Of a DNA stretch of 38,602 bases, positions 1 through 13,200 are shown piece after piece. The notes beneath the pieces were generated by a model that saw only the letters and a program-made list of their open reading frames with translations, did not search any database and was not told the DNA's origin. Within the stretch, counting starts at the first letter, position 1. Each line of letters starts with the position of its first letter. This DNA comes from Nemertoderma westbladi (Eukaryota > Xenacoelomorpha > Nemertodermatida > Nemertodermatidae), in NCBI GenBank assembly GCA_032718475.1, contig JAUCBJ010004401.1, forward strand, positions 1 to 38,602. The letters are read 5' to 3'. Position numbers and translations under genes: made by a program.

Positions 1-70
1 TTCCAGCGCCTGGGGGGGAACTGGCCAGCAAAGGCAAACGTATCAGTTATCCCACAAAAGCTTTTACACA

Positions 71-491
71 GGGCCTCCCTGTTGCACCCAACCGGAATTC
101 CTATCTGATACCTTGTACGTCCGCTATTTACCTTCTCAGGGCCTCCCTGTTGCACCCAACCGGAATTCCTGTCTGATACCTTGTACGTCCGCTATTTACC
201 TTCTCAGGGCCTCCCTGTTGCACCCAACCGGAATTACTGTCTGATACCTTGTACGTCCGCTATTTACCTTCTCATGGCCTCCCTGTTGCACCCAACCGGA
301 ATTACTGTCTGACACCTTGTACGTCCGCTATTTACCTTCTCATGGCCTCCCTGTGGCACCCAACCGGAATTACTGTCTGATACCTTGTACGTCCGCTATT
401 TACCTTCTCATGGCCTCCCTGTTGCACCCAACCGGAATTACTGTCTGACACCTTGTACGTCCACAATTTACCTTCTCATGGCCTCCCTGTT
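71..491. repeat. 68-bp tandem repeat array (six copies plus a partial)
   Basis: Six head-to-tail 68-base units start at 71, 139, 207, 275, 343 and 411, with a broken seventh at 479. Each contains CCCTGTTGCACCCAACCGG and CTTGTACGTCCGC. Copies differ at only a few positions (for example CTGATACC against CTGACACC, and TTGC against TGGC), which indicates recent amplification. The array sits at the left window edge; its unit also occurs once near 33.4 kb. Confidence 0.92.
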
Positions 492-679
492 AATGCAATT
501 GTGTTCTTTGCTATTTGAGATGACTTATTTTGCTAAATTTAAGATTTAAACGTTTTTTAAATTTTATATTATTTTTTAAAAGTTTTTATAGAGAATTATC
601 GATAACACGGGAAAGCCCGGGCCTATTGCAGAATTTTGAGTAAAAGCCAATGTTTTCTATAGAGGTATTATTATTATTA

Positions 680-1040
680 ATCACGTTAAGGCCTGTGCTC
701 CTCCACACTGACTGGTACAAGTCATAAATCTTTTTTTAAAAATATAAGATCCGTCTCATTTTTTCCCTGTACAGTATTTTCTGGCTTGCTGCTACCCAAA
801 TTAGCCAATGACAGGCCTCTTGTCGGATATAACTCACGAGTCGTATATCAATGAAGGAATATGGTAGATAATCACTTTTGACTCATGAGTCGTAACAAAC
901 GACTTGTGACCAGAGGACTTATGACTATGACTTATGCCAGAGGAGGCGCTCCCATTGAAACCAATCTGTTCTATCAATTATTTCCACTTATGACATCCGA
1001 CTTATGACATACAACTTACCAGTGGAGCACGGGGCTAATA
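680..1040. mobile_element. Possible small inverted-repeat element (MITE-like)
   Basis: The left end near 690 (GGCCTGTGCTCCTCCAC ... GGTACAAGTCATAA) is an imperfect inverted copy of the right end near 1010-1037 (TTACCAGTGGAGCACGGGGCT). The interior has short repeats of ACTTATGAC and GACTCATGAGTCG. There is no coding potential. The repeat arms are imperfect and no clear target duplication is visible. A donor-like GTAAGT on the minus strand at about 1018 falls inside this repeat and is not taken as an exon. Confidence 0.4.
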
Positions 1041-1612
1041 GTATTAGTACCGGGCTATAAAATGTTGCTCAAATCCCGGGAGGAGGTTCATATAGACCCC
1101 CGCGTAGTAGACTTCGACGTAGTATGGCACATTTTTGTGCTAATAGTACAAGTTTGAGATGTCCAGTGTTGATTTTATTGATTCCATCGGAAGTACATAT
1201 ATACTTTACATAAATGTAAACAAAATTTACATAAACTGACACTGAGGAAGATAAAAACATGAAGTTTCTCATGGCAATATAATTTGTATGGTAACATGAT
1301 TCATTATTTAATAATTTATTGTTTATGTTATTATAATGTGTTTAGATTATATCTTGTAACAGTTCATTAAATTGTTCGGACCGAGGCTGGTTCACTTATT
1401 CACTGCAAACAACGTAATGTATATAAAGCATGTTGTGTGTCTTTTATACACTTCTTAATAGAAAAAAAAGTATAACAGTTACTAACAACTGCCACCACTA
1501 AGTAGGCCTAATGGAAGTAATGTACAGACGCGTTATGTTGTGTTTCAGGTTTCAGCACATTTGCGCACAATTTACAGTGCCATGTTGAATAAAAATTTCC
1601 GACTCAACTCAC
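1041..1612. other. AT-rich stretch without a supported gene
   Basis: I see no exon here on either strand with both a coherent frame and splice sites. The next exon of the minus-strand gene might lie here or beyond the window. Confidence 0.4.
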
Positions 1613-1796
1613 CATATATACGTATTTTTAAATGTTTACTATAAATGTAACTTTGACCCCCAGTAAATAGATGACCGCACACTAGTTGGTTGTGGTTGTC
1701 TATTCCATATTTGAAGGAAGTGACGTCATTTAATGCTATCGTTTCTGAGACCTCCTCGCTTATCGCAGTATACCCATCGTTATTATAAACATACCA
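1613..1796 (-). CDS. Exon: Ig-like domain 2, second half
   Basis: A 184-base exon, phase 0 at the start and phase 1 at the end; acceptor GTTTACTTACAG, donor TATG|GTGAGT (full consensus). It begins exactly at the core tryptophan (WYVYNND) and contains NQLVCGHLF, the second Ig cysteine, then a closing strand HLKIRIYG. Domain 2 is about 124 residues including its linker. This is the last exon I can support; the phase-1 donor shows the gene continues toward and beyond the left window edge. Confidence 0.78.
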
Positions 1797-4215
1797 CTGT
1801 AAGTAAACCACTAAATATTAATGTGGTAAATTATTAGAAGAAAGTTGTAAAGGTTCACAAAGAGTTGTTGATTAAAAAACATTTCTAAAAATTACAAGAA
1901 AAAGTCATTATATCCCTTTTACCCCGAGATGTATTATTGTATAATTTGTAGAGCGAGAGAAGGCGAGATAAGATAATTATAAATCAATGGAAAAAAATGG
2001 AAAATATACATCTAGGGAAAAAAAGGCCTATTTGGTTCACGTGTAATTAATTTTATTTATAAAAAACGATACAGGACAGACCCAGTTATTTATTGAGATA
2101 TTATCTATTAGATACAATCTAGTGTAATAAAATAGTATAAATAATATTAGTTCAAACTTTTAAAAATTTCAAACTGTTATATTTTCTGTTTGTTTTGATA
2201 ATTCTGAAGTCATACTGTTTATCAAGGCTGCTGATCACGATACAACTCGTTAAAAATCATTCGTGGTAACACAACTATAATTTGTCGTGCTTGTCTGGTG
2301 AGACGAATAAAACAAGTAACGTAAAATCGAATTTTATTGGATAATGTGACATTTTTGAGTGTCATATTCGTGATAAGCGCCCCAGAAAACCCATAATGTC
2401 ATGAAATCATGTTGATTTGGTAATGATTTTTGATCATAAAATTTGTGCTTCTTGAATATTTTTCGTACCGCACATTGACACGTGTCAAAAAATGCTGCAA
2501 TCAACTTCGTTACGATATTTTTCAGTGTCATATTTATCATCAGCATCTCAAAAACCCAATATTTACACTACTTGGTTTTTTCGTGCCACAGGGATTCATT
2601 GAAAATTAACAAAAAATTTCTCGAATGTTAAATTTGAGTTCTAAAAACGTGATCAGAAAACAAAAAAAACGCTATATACCGGTACCGCAAATAGATTAAT
2701 TTTAGGAACTATAAAAACTTTTAACAAATTAAACACGAAAAATAGTGGATATGGGTGCCAGAAAGGGACCACAGCACAAAAAATAACATAGCCATGTAAT
2801 TGGCTTTTTCTCTGTTGGATAGCCCGTAAAATTTTAGGAAAAGTCACGAATTCTCGGTTTTACAAACAAATCTGACTAAAGACACAATTTCTAAAATGCT
2901 GTAATTATTGCTTCCCCCCCCCCCCCCCCCCAGCCAAATAGGGTAAATTAAAAAAATAAAACTCTGTTTAAATCGGTATAATATACTGATAAGGAAACTT
3001 CACTTTACCATAATTATGGTACCAAATCTACAAAACTATTTTACTAACTTTTAAACCGCACCTTAGTATAATCCGTTCAAAAGTAAATTAATGACGGGTG
3101 CACCTGTACATATTTTATATTTAATTATTTAGTAATAAGTATAATTACTTACAATAGGTTAATCATCACCTTATATGAATTTGTTTTAAAAAGCCTGACA
3201 GCATCATTAGTGATAACGCATTGTAAATGAATAGTATCACCACCTCTCATCTCCCAGTCAGCATCAGGTTCAGTGGATTGTTTGAAATAAAACATGTTTG
3301 AATCGACTTCTGTGTTTGTATTGGCCGAAGATTCATCCACATGTATATCCAAGAAATCTGTTGGAATTACAAATTGATTTATCATAAGATATACTTAAAA
3401 ATGGGTGAATGGGTGTTAAAAATGAGTTAAAAAAATAGAATTTGAATATTATCTTTTAACATATTTTTGAGCGACTTTTTAATCCGCTATTTTTTGAGGA
3501 AGACTAAAGATCAATAATTAACATTAAAACAGTATCTAAGTTCTTGACCGGGCGCCTTTACATTATGGAGAACAGGTTAAGATTAACTAATTCCATGTTA
3601 AGTTAATAACAACTCCTGATCACCATCTCCCTCGCTCTAATTGAATTCATAGTTCGATTCTAACTGCATTAAGATTTTATGGAACCAATTCACTTGGAGA
3701 ATTCACCTTTACTAGGATTCCACTGTGTGCAACTCCAGTACCCCACTAGGACAGATACTAATCTTTGGTATTAAATATGTACATACTTGTGTGTAGGTGT
3801 AAAACTCGGATCTGGATCCGGATTCTAAAATTATCAATTAAGGGAAAGGAGCAGGTTACAGCGGCACGTTATTTTAACCAAAACAATAAAGTAAAGTCAA
3901 TAGAACAGGTTATAGTTTTATTCTTGGGAGTTATAAAAATGTAAAAAAAATCGACTTCCGTAGGGACAATGTTAAATGTAGTATCCGGATCCGGATCCGG
4001 ATCCGCGTTTTACTCTGACCCCATACTTATTTGTAAAGTAGCACCTTACAGTGTGATGATCCGAGATCCGAGATCCGTACATATACATTATAAGTGATAG
4101 AAACTGCACAAATTAAATTAGTTGCTTTATAAATAAATGTAAAAATGACATGAATAATGTTATAAATAAGTTACCTTATATTTATGGTGGCGTGTGGAGC
4201 CATGTTATAATAATA

Positions 4216-4265
<50 letters not shown>

Positions 4266-7200
4266 GGATCGGCATGCTGCATTGCAGCTGCATTTTTAAG
4301 AATGCTGTGCCGGCTTATCGACAAAATTGCACCGCCAAAACTCCCTATCACCCATGACATTTGCTAGATCACCCGCATCTTCAAGGCCAGTGTCCTTTAA
4401 GATGCGTCTCAAGAAAGTCATGGGCTGTCCACCATGCTTATTCACTCCATGAGGCTGCCAAAGTACAAGATTATGCACTGGCTGGTCCTCACGGCGAAAG
4501 CAATGTCCTGCAAAGCTGAGGCGATTTTGTTCTAGTGTTAAGCTTGGGGGAACCAATGAGACACCTCAAATGTTATATAGTGTCTGGTTGGAGATGTGTG
4601 CATTGTACTTGACACAATAAACCCGGTGTAGCATTCTTGTGAATGTGCCATCCAGAGATTTGGTGTCCTCAGCAGTTAGAGCCCAGCATGGACTCCCATA
4701 GAGGAGTACTGGAACTACTGCTGCTCTAAATAACCGGACCTTAAGTTTCCGATTAATTCTCGGTGACTTCCAAATCCTGGAAAGCCTATTCAAGGCTGCC
4801 CATGCCTTTCCCTTACGTATTCGAAGGTCCTCACCTGACTTCCGGATCCATGATCCCAAGTAACAGAAGTCATCCACATGCTCAAGCATACCATCTTTTG
4901 AGCTTATGCTCATCCGATCAGAAACTTGCTGAGGACTTCAAAGTTAACTGTCAAAATGTATGCCATTTCTGTGTCCTTTCTGGAGTTAATAAAAAGACCA
5001 AGACTAGAAGCAGCATGTTCTAATGAGCTGAGGAGCCGTTGGACTCCCTCTAGTGATTCTGAGAGTACTCCTAAGTCATCAGCAAAGTCTAGATCAGTTA
5101 GGTACTTGGCAGGATTTCCTCGACTTCTGGAGCCAGTAGGTGGAGTTATCATCACCCCATCATCATTATGATGATCTAAGAACATGCGTAGAACATAGTC
5201 AACCACAATTATGAACAAGAATGGTGCAAGTGTGTCTCCCTGGAGGACGCCCCATAACACTTCAAATGGTTCTGTGTCACCGTCAACAGTAGACACAAAT
5301 GTTGTCGAACCATCGTATACTGATCTGATTGCTGCAATAATTTCATCCGGAATCCCATATAATGAAAGTATGCTGAACATACGTGAGCGAGAGACTGAAT
5401 CAAAGGCCTTGAAGAAGTCAACAAAGATAACAGCCTGTCTTTCTTTTTTGATAACTCTTCAATTATCCTTCTAAGTGCCAAAATGGGCTCCATGGTCCCA
5501 CGACCTTTACGGAACCCATTCTGAATTCCACGGAGCAGTCTCTCAATGGGATCTCTGATGCGATTTAATAGAATTCTATTGCATAGCTTTGCAGCAATTG
5601 AGATCAATGAGATTCCCCGAAAAGAACCATAGAGTGTTAGGTTGCCCTTCTTGGGAACAGGCACCAACTTATTTGTTTTCATTTCTTGTGGGACTCTTGT
5701 TGTTCGGTACATGTCTACTATGATGGGATATATGAGCTTTAAACACTCAGGTATTTTAAAGACCTCAGGGGGAACACCATCTACTCCACTGGCACGATTG
5801 GTCTTAATGCTCATTGCAGCAGCCTTCACTTCTGCAAAGGAGATATCGCCAATGGGAATATCTGGGAGTACAGACTCAGACACTTTTACTTCTATAAAGT
5901 TATCAGGCAATACCCTGTCATTATTGAGGAGCTTTTCAAAGTGGGCTTTCCAACCATTGAGGCGATCGGCTGGTGATTCAGCCTTAACCTTGGTGGTTGG
6001 TTGGCTTTTTCGACCAGCAAGCAAGTTGATCGATCTCCATGCCTGGGATGATTGCCTGCTGTCGTCAGCATCATTGATGGCATCAACCTGTTGGTTTATT
6101 AGCTCCTGTAAATTAACCGAGTACTGCCTGTTCAGGGACCTAGATGCAGCCTTAACTGCATTCTTGGCCGCTGTAGTCTGCTATATAATAATATAGCTAG
6201 GCCCTACTGGTTATTAATAGCTATACCCCGTCTACCGGTAGGTAATTCAGTAGGCCTATCTGGCTGTCAGGCAAATTTCCACCTATTGCTTACGTGGTAA
6301 CCACTGACGGCGTTAAGTAATGTCCACTAAGGGAACATTACTTAACGTATAACACCAAATTTCCAAATACAATACTAAATGTACTGTACAGGCCAATACA
6401 ATGCTGTAATGTCCTCTAAAGTTGTAAAGTGCTAAATAACAACTCGATGTTAATACAAACGGCGTTGAGTAATGGTTACAATTTTGGAATAAAAGATTGC
6501 ATAAGACGAATGCATGCATTTCTGGGTCTCCTTTATTTCACTTGTTGCACATACAAACAAACATACAAACACGTAAGTTTTACATTAATAAATGGTAGAA
6601 ATTACTGTAAATGATTTATAATTAACTAACTAATCAAACTTAGTATTTATAATACAGAAATTATAAGAGCATTCATTCATCTATTATCTGGCAATATAAT
6701 TAAGATGGAACTTACGTGTTGGATATAAAAGTATCGGAAATGGTGAACTCTTTACTGAACCGCGGTATTTGGGGAAAATAACTGAGCATGTAATAGTCTT
6801 GGGTTCATATAACCGTCCGAGTCTAATAGAATCACTGGTCTCACTCCATAATGTATTACCCACGCGCCACTCGTACCTAATATATATATATTATATAAAT
6901 ATATTCATTGTCTATGGTATCTGATTGGGCTCACAATCCAATATTTCACTCTCTAATATATCAGTAGGTTATTCTTCAATATCAATATTGCGAGTAACAT
7001 CAATAGTATTACATCATCGCACAGTATTATTACACGTTAATTCAATATTGAATATTATATAATTAACAGAAATTAAATCAATATTGTGCAAATATTAATT
7101 CAATATACAAACATATTGAATTAATAATTTCAAATATTGAATCAATTTTCGCATTTAATCAATATGTTGACATGTTGGCAACATATTGAATCAGTATTCG

Positions 7201-10200
7201 CACATATTGAATCAATAAGTTGACATGCTGCAACATATTAAACCAATATATAACATGCTGGCAGCATATTAAAACAATATGTTGGCAACATATTGAATCA
7301 ATATTCGCACAAATTGAATCAATATATTGAAATGTTGGCAAGATATTGAAATAATATGTTGACATCTTGTCAACTTATTAAAACCATAATATGTTGGCAA
7401 CATATTGAATCAATATTCGTACATATTGAATCAATATGTTGAGTTGTTGACAACATATTGAATCCATATTCGCATATATTCAAGCAATATGTTAAACATG
7501 CTGGCAATATATTAAAACAATATGTTGGCAACATATTGAATCAATATTCGTACATATTGAATCAATATGTTGAGTTGTTGACAACATATTGAATCCATAT
7601 TCGCATATATTCAAGCAATATATTAAAACCATATGTTGGCAACATATTGAATCAATATTCGTGCATATTGAATCAATATGTTGAGTTGTTGACAACATAT
7701 TGAATCCATACTCGCATATATTCAAGCAATATGTTAAACATGCTGGCAATATATTAAAACAATATGTTGGCAACATATTGAATCAATATGTACCATGCTG
7801 GCAACATATTGAATCAATATGTAACATGCTGGCAACATATTGAATCAATATGTACCATGCTGGCAACATATTGAATCAATATGTACCATGCTGGCAACAT
7901 ATTGAATCAATATGTAACATGCTGGCAACATATTGAATCAATATGTAACATGCTGGCAACTTATTAAAACAATATATTGGCAACATATTGAATCAATATT
8001 CGCACATATTCAATCAACACGACGTTTAATGCCACATATTGATTCTATATTAGAGAATATTAATTCAATATGTTTGAATATTGAATCAATATTTTGCACA
8101 ATATTGATTGAATTTCTGTTCATGATTGAATTTATATTAAATATTGAATATTCAATATATACAGTATTTAATTAACTGAAATTAAAATTATACTGATAAA
8201 ATTCAAGTTCATATATATCCAATTTAAAAACAAAATCATACAAAATTTATTAAAAAAATAAGAAATGAATAGACAGCGTATAAGTAAAGTAGTACTGTAG
8301 TGAACGCTGCCACACTGAACAACAAAAATGTAGCTGGTAAAATATAAACTGGTGGATTGCAGGTAATTGTACTGTATAAGTCAAAGAAATATAAAGGGTA
8401 CCGGTACTTTAGTAATAAACAACAGCTAATACGACTCCTACATATAGAAGTAAAATCCACGATTGGTCAAAGTCTGAGAAAGTTTATATTACAGAATAAT
8501 AACACGTACTTGTCAATGGCAGGTCCATTTATGGGGTCATATTTCACGTGACATGATGCACTCAACGGCTGTACATTTTGGCTGTAATCAGATATCACAT
8601 TACCAGGTATAAAAGTGATGCTGGGACCAACATCACTTTCAACTGAAAGGAAACAAATGACTTTTAATTGTAATTATATTTAATAAAGGGACTTTTGATG
8701 ACAATTAAGGGGGTGGTGGTCTACAAAATAGATTATTGCATTTGCATTGAGAAACAGGACCAAGCCTAAGTTTAATGGGTTGCTCGGAGAGTTCCCCTAA
8801 AAAATATGAATACTTTAAAATAATATAATAAAGAAAGTAGAAAACAATATAAAGGTGGAATAGAGGTGGTATAAAGTAATAATAAAAGAATGTAAAAATA
8901 CTAAGCAAGGCAATATAAAATGGAATAAAGTGAAGTCATACTGGGGCGAGGCCGAATAAATGTCATTATTAATTAATACACATTATAGAGTCAAAAATAA
9001 TCCATTAATCCTTTAAACGGGTTTTTATCGAAAATGTTTATTTTTTAGTATTTTTTTCGATGTTTGACACTTTTATCTGGAACTACATGAAAATAACTAT
9101 GAAATTTAACAAAATTTGGTACAAAATTGGTTATTTTGTATATAAATAAAGCTACAGTAACTCAATCAGGCATATATAGTTATAATTATACGATCTCCTT
9201 ATACAAAAGCAATCAAACAATCGGACGAAGCCGGAGGCGACCCGAAGGCTCCACTATCTATAGCTGCTAGCCGAGGCTGTAGTCTATCCCTCGTTTAACT
9301 CCTAGTTATTCACCTTGTCCTCATTTAATCGAACCCATGGGATTGGGATGAAAGGCAGAGTGGACCCTGGCGGGGTTCGAACCTTCAACCAATAGATTGT
9401 AGCCCACTGAGCCACCCCGCTAATATAACAAAACTCGTCTTCAATACATTATTATTCAACATAAATATATATAAATTTTTTTTCAACTTACGTATACAAG
9501 CGTCACTCCCGCTGAGTTCTGATTGGCCAGTTGGTACGTAACCCGGGCGACAGTCACATAATGTGAAACTGCACGGTGGCAATGGGCACCCTGGTTCTGG
9601 GATTTCTTTGATATGAAAAAAAAGAAACAAATATATTATTGCTATTCGCAACCACTTTAAATCCTGACTGTGGACAAAATTATGGTTTGTCATTCAATAA
9701 CTATTCAATACTATCCTTATCATCAGTCTTATCATTTGATGGATCAGAGGCGTAGCGAGCCCTTCTGGCGCCCAGGGGAATTTTTCATTTCATTTTTATT
9801 CCAGACATTGAATTATACAATATATTATTACATTATTTTAGTAAAACATTATATAATACCCGTCCATATCATTTATAAAATTGAGCACAATTATTGAATT
9901 ATTAAATATATACTGCTACTGTACCTACACTACGGAAAAATAATTTACATAGAGCCTAATATTTAAACATATTGGTGGGACCGTATTATTGACACACTTC
10001 GAAAATTCTAGATACCATATGGCATGAAGCTGATCCCCCATTCAATAATTTTAACTTTTCATTTATGGCGGTTTTTTTTAATATTATATAATATTAAAAA
10101 ACAACATCTAAAAAAACAGTTTACTAAAAGTATATAACTATATCAAATCTATTTTACATAAGTTTGATATAGTGAAATTATAATACTGTATATTAAATGG

Positions 10201-13200
10201 CGAGCGATGCGAGCAAAGAAAATTTTTACATTTTTCGCTTATGACACATGTCCTGTACCGGGTGTTCCATAATGATTGCCCCCCCCCCCCCTGGCCAGCC
10301 AAAACTGTTAGACATGCACCTTAGTGATATATACCATTCGAAAGATAATTTAATTCTGAGCTTGCATGCAAAAATTTAGGGTCCAATACAAAATTATAAA
10401 AATTTTATAGGCTATTCTTTAAACATATCTTACTTTTCAATATTTGTGATTTAATCACAATTTAAAAAATATAATTTATCCAGCGTTAGTCATCAGCTTT
10501 ACAGCCATGTTTCCTCGGGGAGCTCCTCGATAGTGGCAAAGGATGTTGGCCCTTAAAAGGGCTGTTTTGGTTTGAGTTCAGTTTGATTATGTCACAGAAT
10601 CAGGATCCTCTCTAAAAGTAACATCTCTGATTCTGTCAACCATACGTTTTTCTTCAGAGTCATCGAAGATTGCACTGTAACTTGTCACTTTAATTACTTC
10701 TGTTAGGCCTAATTCAGTAAAATTACCAAAGAAACACTAATACCGGTAACTGAATACTGTAATATATTGGAATACAGCAAAAGTCAGGCAGTAATACATT
10801 AACTGTTTAAACAGGGCTGCAACCGGCAAAGCTGATGGCTAACATTGGATAAATTATATTTTTTTTTAAATTGTGATTAAATCACAAATATTGAAAAGTA
10901 AGATATGTTTAAAGAATAGCCTATAACAATTTTATACTTTTCTATTGGACCCTAAATTTTTGCATGTAAGCTCAGAATTAAATTCTCTTTCGAATGATAT
11001 ATTACACTAAGGTGCATGTCTGGCAGTTTTGGCTGGCCAGGGGGGGGGGGGGGAATCATTATGGAACACCCGGTATACTGTATCACAACCCCTGAATTTT
11101 CACTGATTTGTCTTAATTTTACAATAATACCCTGACATTTGCCTGGCATTTCAGCGCCCCCCGGGTGAGTGCGCCCCCCCCCCCCCCCCCCCCCCCCTCG
11201 TTACGCCTCTGCGATGGATCATCAAATGGATCAATCTTGTCCAACTCAATGTGACGGATGATGGAGCTCAGATTTTAGTTGTATTAATTTCATGTTCCTA
11301 AACTACTTACTAAACACAATGTAGGATGACTTGGTGAGATGATCAGCGATAGTTAACTGTATGTAATGCCAGAAACAAAACAATCCTAAATAAAAAAAAA
11401 CACTTTCTAAGTTCAGTTTTTTCTCACCACGAAGGATTGGATACCATGTATACTTAAGCTTTAAGCAAAAGCTTGTGAAACGGCTCCCCCCAGCATTAAG
11501 CTGTGGGATTTCCAGGCTAGGTTTAGTATTAATTAATTTAAGTAATGTTGTTTAGTCACGCACACAGTAGTAAAAACAATAAATAATTTCTTACTTACCT
11601 GCACAAATTATTTTATCATTTATAGACAGTGGCGTGTAACCCATCCGGCATTCTGTTGTTTCAACACATGGTGAACATACAGAGGCTGAAAATGTACATT
11701 TTTTAGTGAAGAGAAAATTTGGAAAATTTACAAAAAAAAATTGTATATTAAGAAATGAATTTGTTTATCAAAATATAAAATTAACATGTAATGAAAACGG
11801 CGATCTCAACTTAGTCATTTCGCCTTAACTGTTGCAGGTCCAGAGAAACACGAATTACAAGAACACATTTAAATTTAAAAAATCACTGAGAATTTACATA
11901 TTAAGACTTATATTAATTAATCATAGATATATATATATATATCTCGCTGAATATTAATTCATTCGCAGACTACCTCGATAGATAGATGATGAATGATAAT
12001 TGTCATTGCATTTCCTAATGCCATCTATGTATTTTTCCAAATATGTAATGTTGTAGCAATTTTGACAAATTTCACCAATTTATTAATATTCGTAATTTCT
12101 TAACCAACATATTTGAATTATACAGTAATAATAATAATTTTGAATCTTTTCCCATATCATGGAGAACTTTGATACTTCATGCCCATTTTACTATAAATCA
12201 TCAGTCTAATGTGATATAATGTGATGTAATAATAACTACCTGGTTGACCCATGCAAACAGCCTTGTGCGATGCGTCACAATCATCAAATTTGATTGCACC
12301 TCCATGTATATACCCACAATCTTTATTATTACTGTTAGTTTCCATATTAATCAAATTGTACGGAATCTCAACCTATAAAATATGAATAATGAAGAAATAG
12401 TTTAACATCAGTATTTATTATTTAAAATAATATTTATGTTCCGTTAGGAATACAGTAAAAGGACTGAAATTAATGAGAATGCATCAAACTCTTAAAATGC
12501 TATTACTGCTAATACTAAATTGCTATTATTAAATGAGAAAAACAAAACAGGACAAAATGTTGAAGATAAAATGTTTATGGTAAAATAACTAAAGTTAAAC
12601 TATAGAACAACTCTAAGACGTTGTAGTCAACCTCCGTCACGGAGCTGGTAGATTCAGCTGTCTAAACTTCTCGAACTACATGGGTAGAAGACTTCTCACC
12701 GGCTAGCTCCTTGTATATTTTCGATTTAGCAGCCTCAGCTTCCGCAGCCAATCCAATCATGTGATCACACCGGACTAGCTCATAGAAATAGTGAGTCCCA
12801 AGTGAGCAGTCGACCGAAACTCTGAGTGACTGGAGACGCAACGCACCAACATTCCGTATTTTTCTGCCTGTACTATAGTTCTAAAAACGTTCTGTAGGTT
12901 CTAGGAGGGATATAATACTGGCCAATGATCGCTTGACTATTTCATTGACCTAGTATGTTTGGGATGCTGGCATGGATTTGGGATGTGATGAAATACCATC
13001 CGAGATCAAAATATAGTTTTTCAAAAAATTTCAAAAATCAATTGCTACCCACATTATAAATACGGTACAACGAATTATATTCATCTTTTAGCTCAGCATA
13101 CAACAACACACAATTGGTTTCGATGTGAGCCTTGTGGGCCATTAACATTATAATAACTTTATGTGGAATTATTTGTAATAATATCGAAGTTTTCAAGAAA

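Larger units (their letters stand above)
9745..11211. mobile_element. hAT-like non-autonomous transposon
   Basis: Termini are CAGAGGCGTAGCGAG at 9745 and the inverted CTCGTTACGCCTCTG ending at 11211. The CAGRG start is typical of hAT elements. The flanking 8-mers TGATGGAT (9737-9744) and CGATGGAT (11212-11219) match at 7 of 8 positions, as expected for an 8-bp hAT target duplication with one mutation. There is no transposase frame inside. Poly-C occupies 11174-11197. Another foldback element is inserted within it. It lies in the intron between modules E and F. Confidence 0.7.

Noticed and set aside
71-491. CRISPR array
   Set aside because: Units are contiguous with no unique spacers, and the genome is eukaryotic; this is a tandem repeat.
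1018-1060. Consensus donor GTAAGT with a short frame on the minus strand as a further exon
   Set aside because: It lies in an inverted-repeat element, the candidate exon is only about 35 bases and shows no domain residues.
5642-6196. A 184-codon plus-strand frame
   Set aside because: It is the opposite strand of the LINE reverse transcriptase, which has clear RT motifs.
7159-7776. Open frames of 68 and 94 codons rich in NICEYGFN and CCQHIV
   Set aside because: They are read through of the 31- and 130-base satellite units; the residues are just the repeat translated.
9372-9421. Functional tRNA gene
   Set aside because: A and B boxes are present but no acceptor stem or complete cloverleaf; fits a SINE head.
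12662-12884. A possible extra lectin exon
   Set aside because: Flanking lectin exons meet in phase 0 and join smoothly; this frame is phase 1 and has a weak acceptor.
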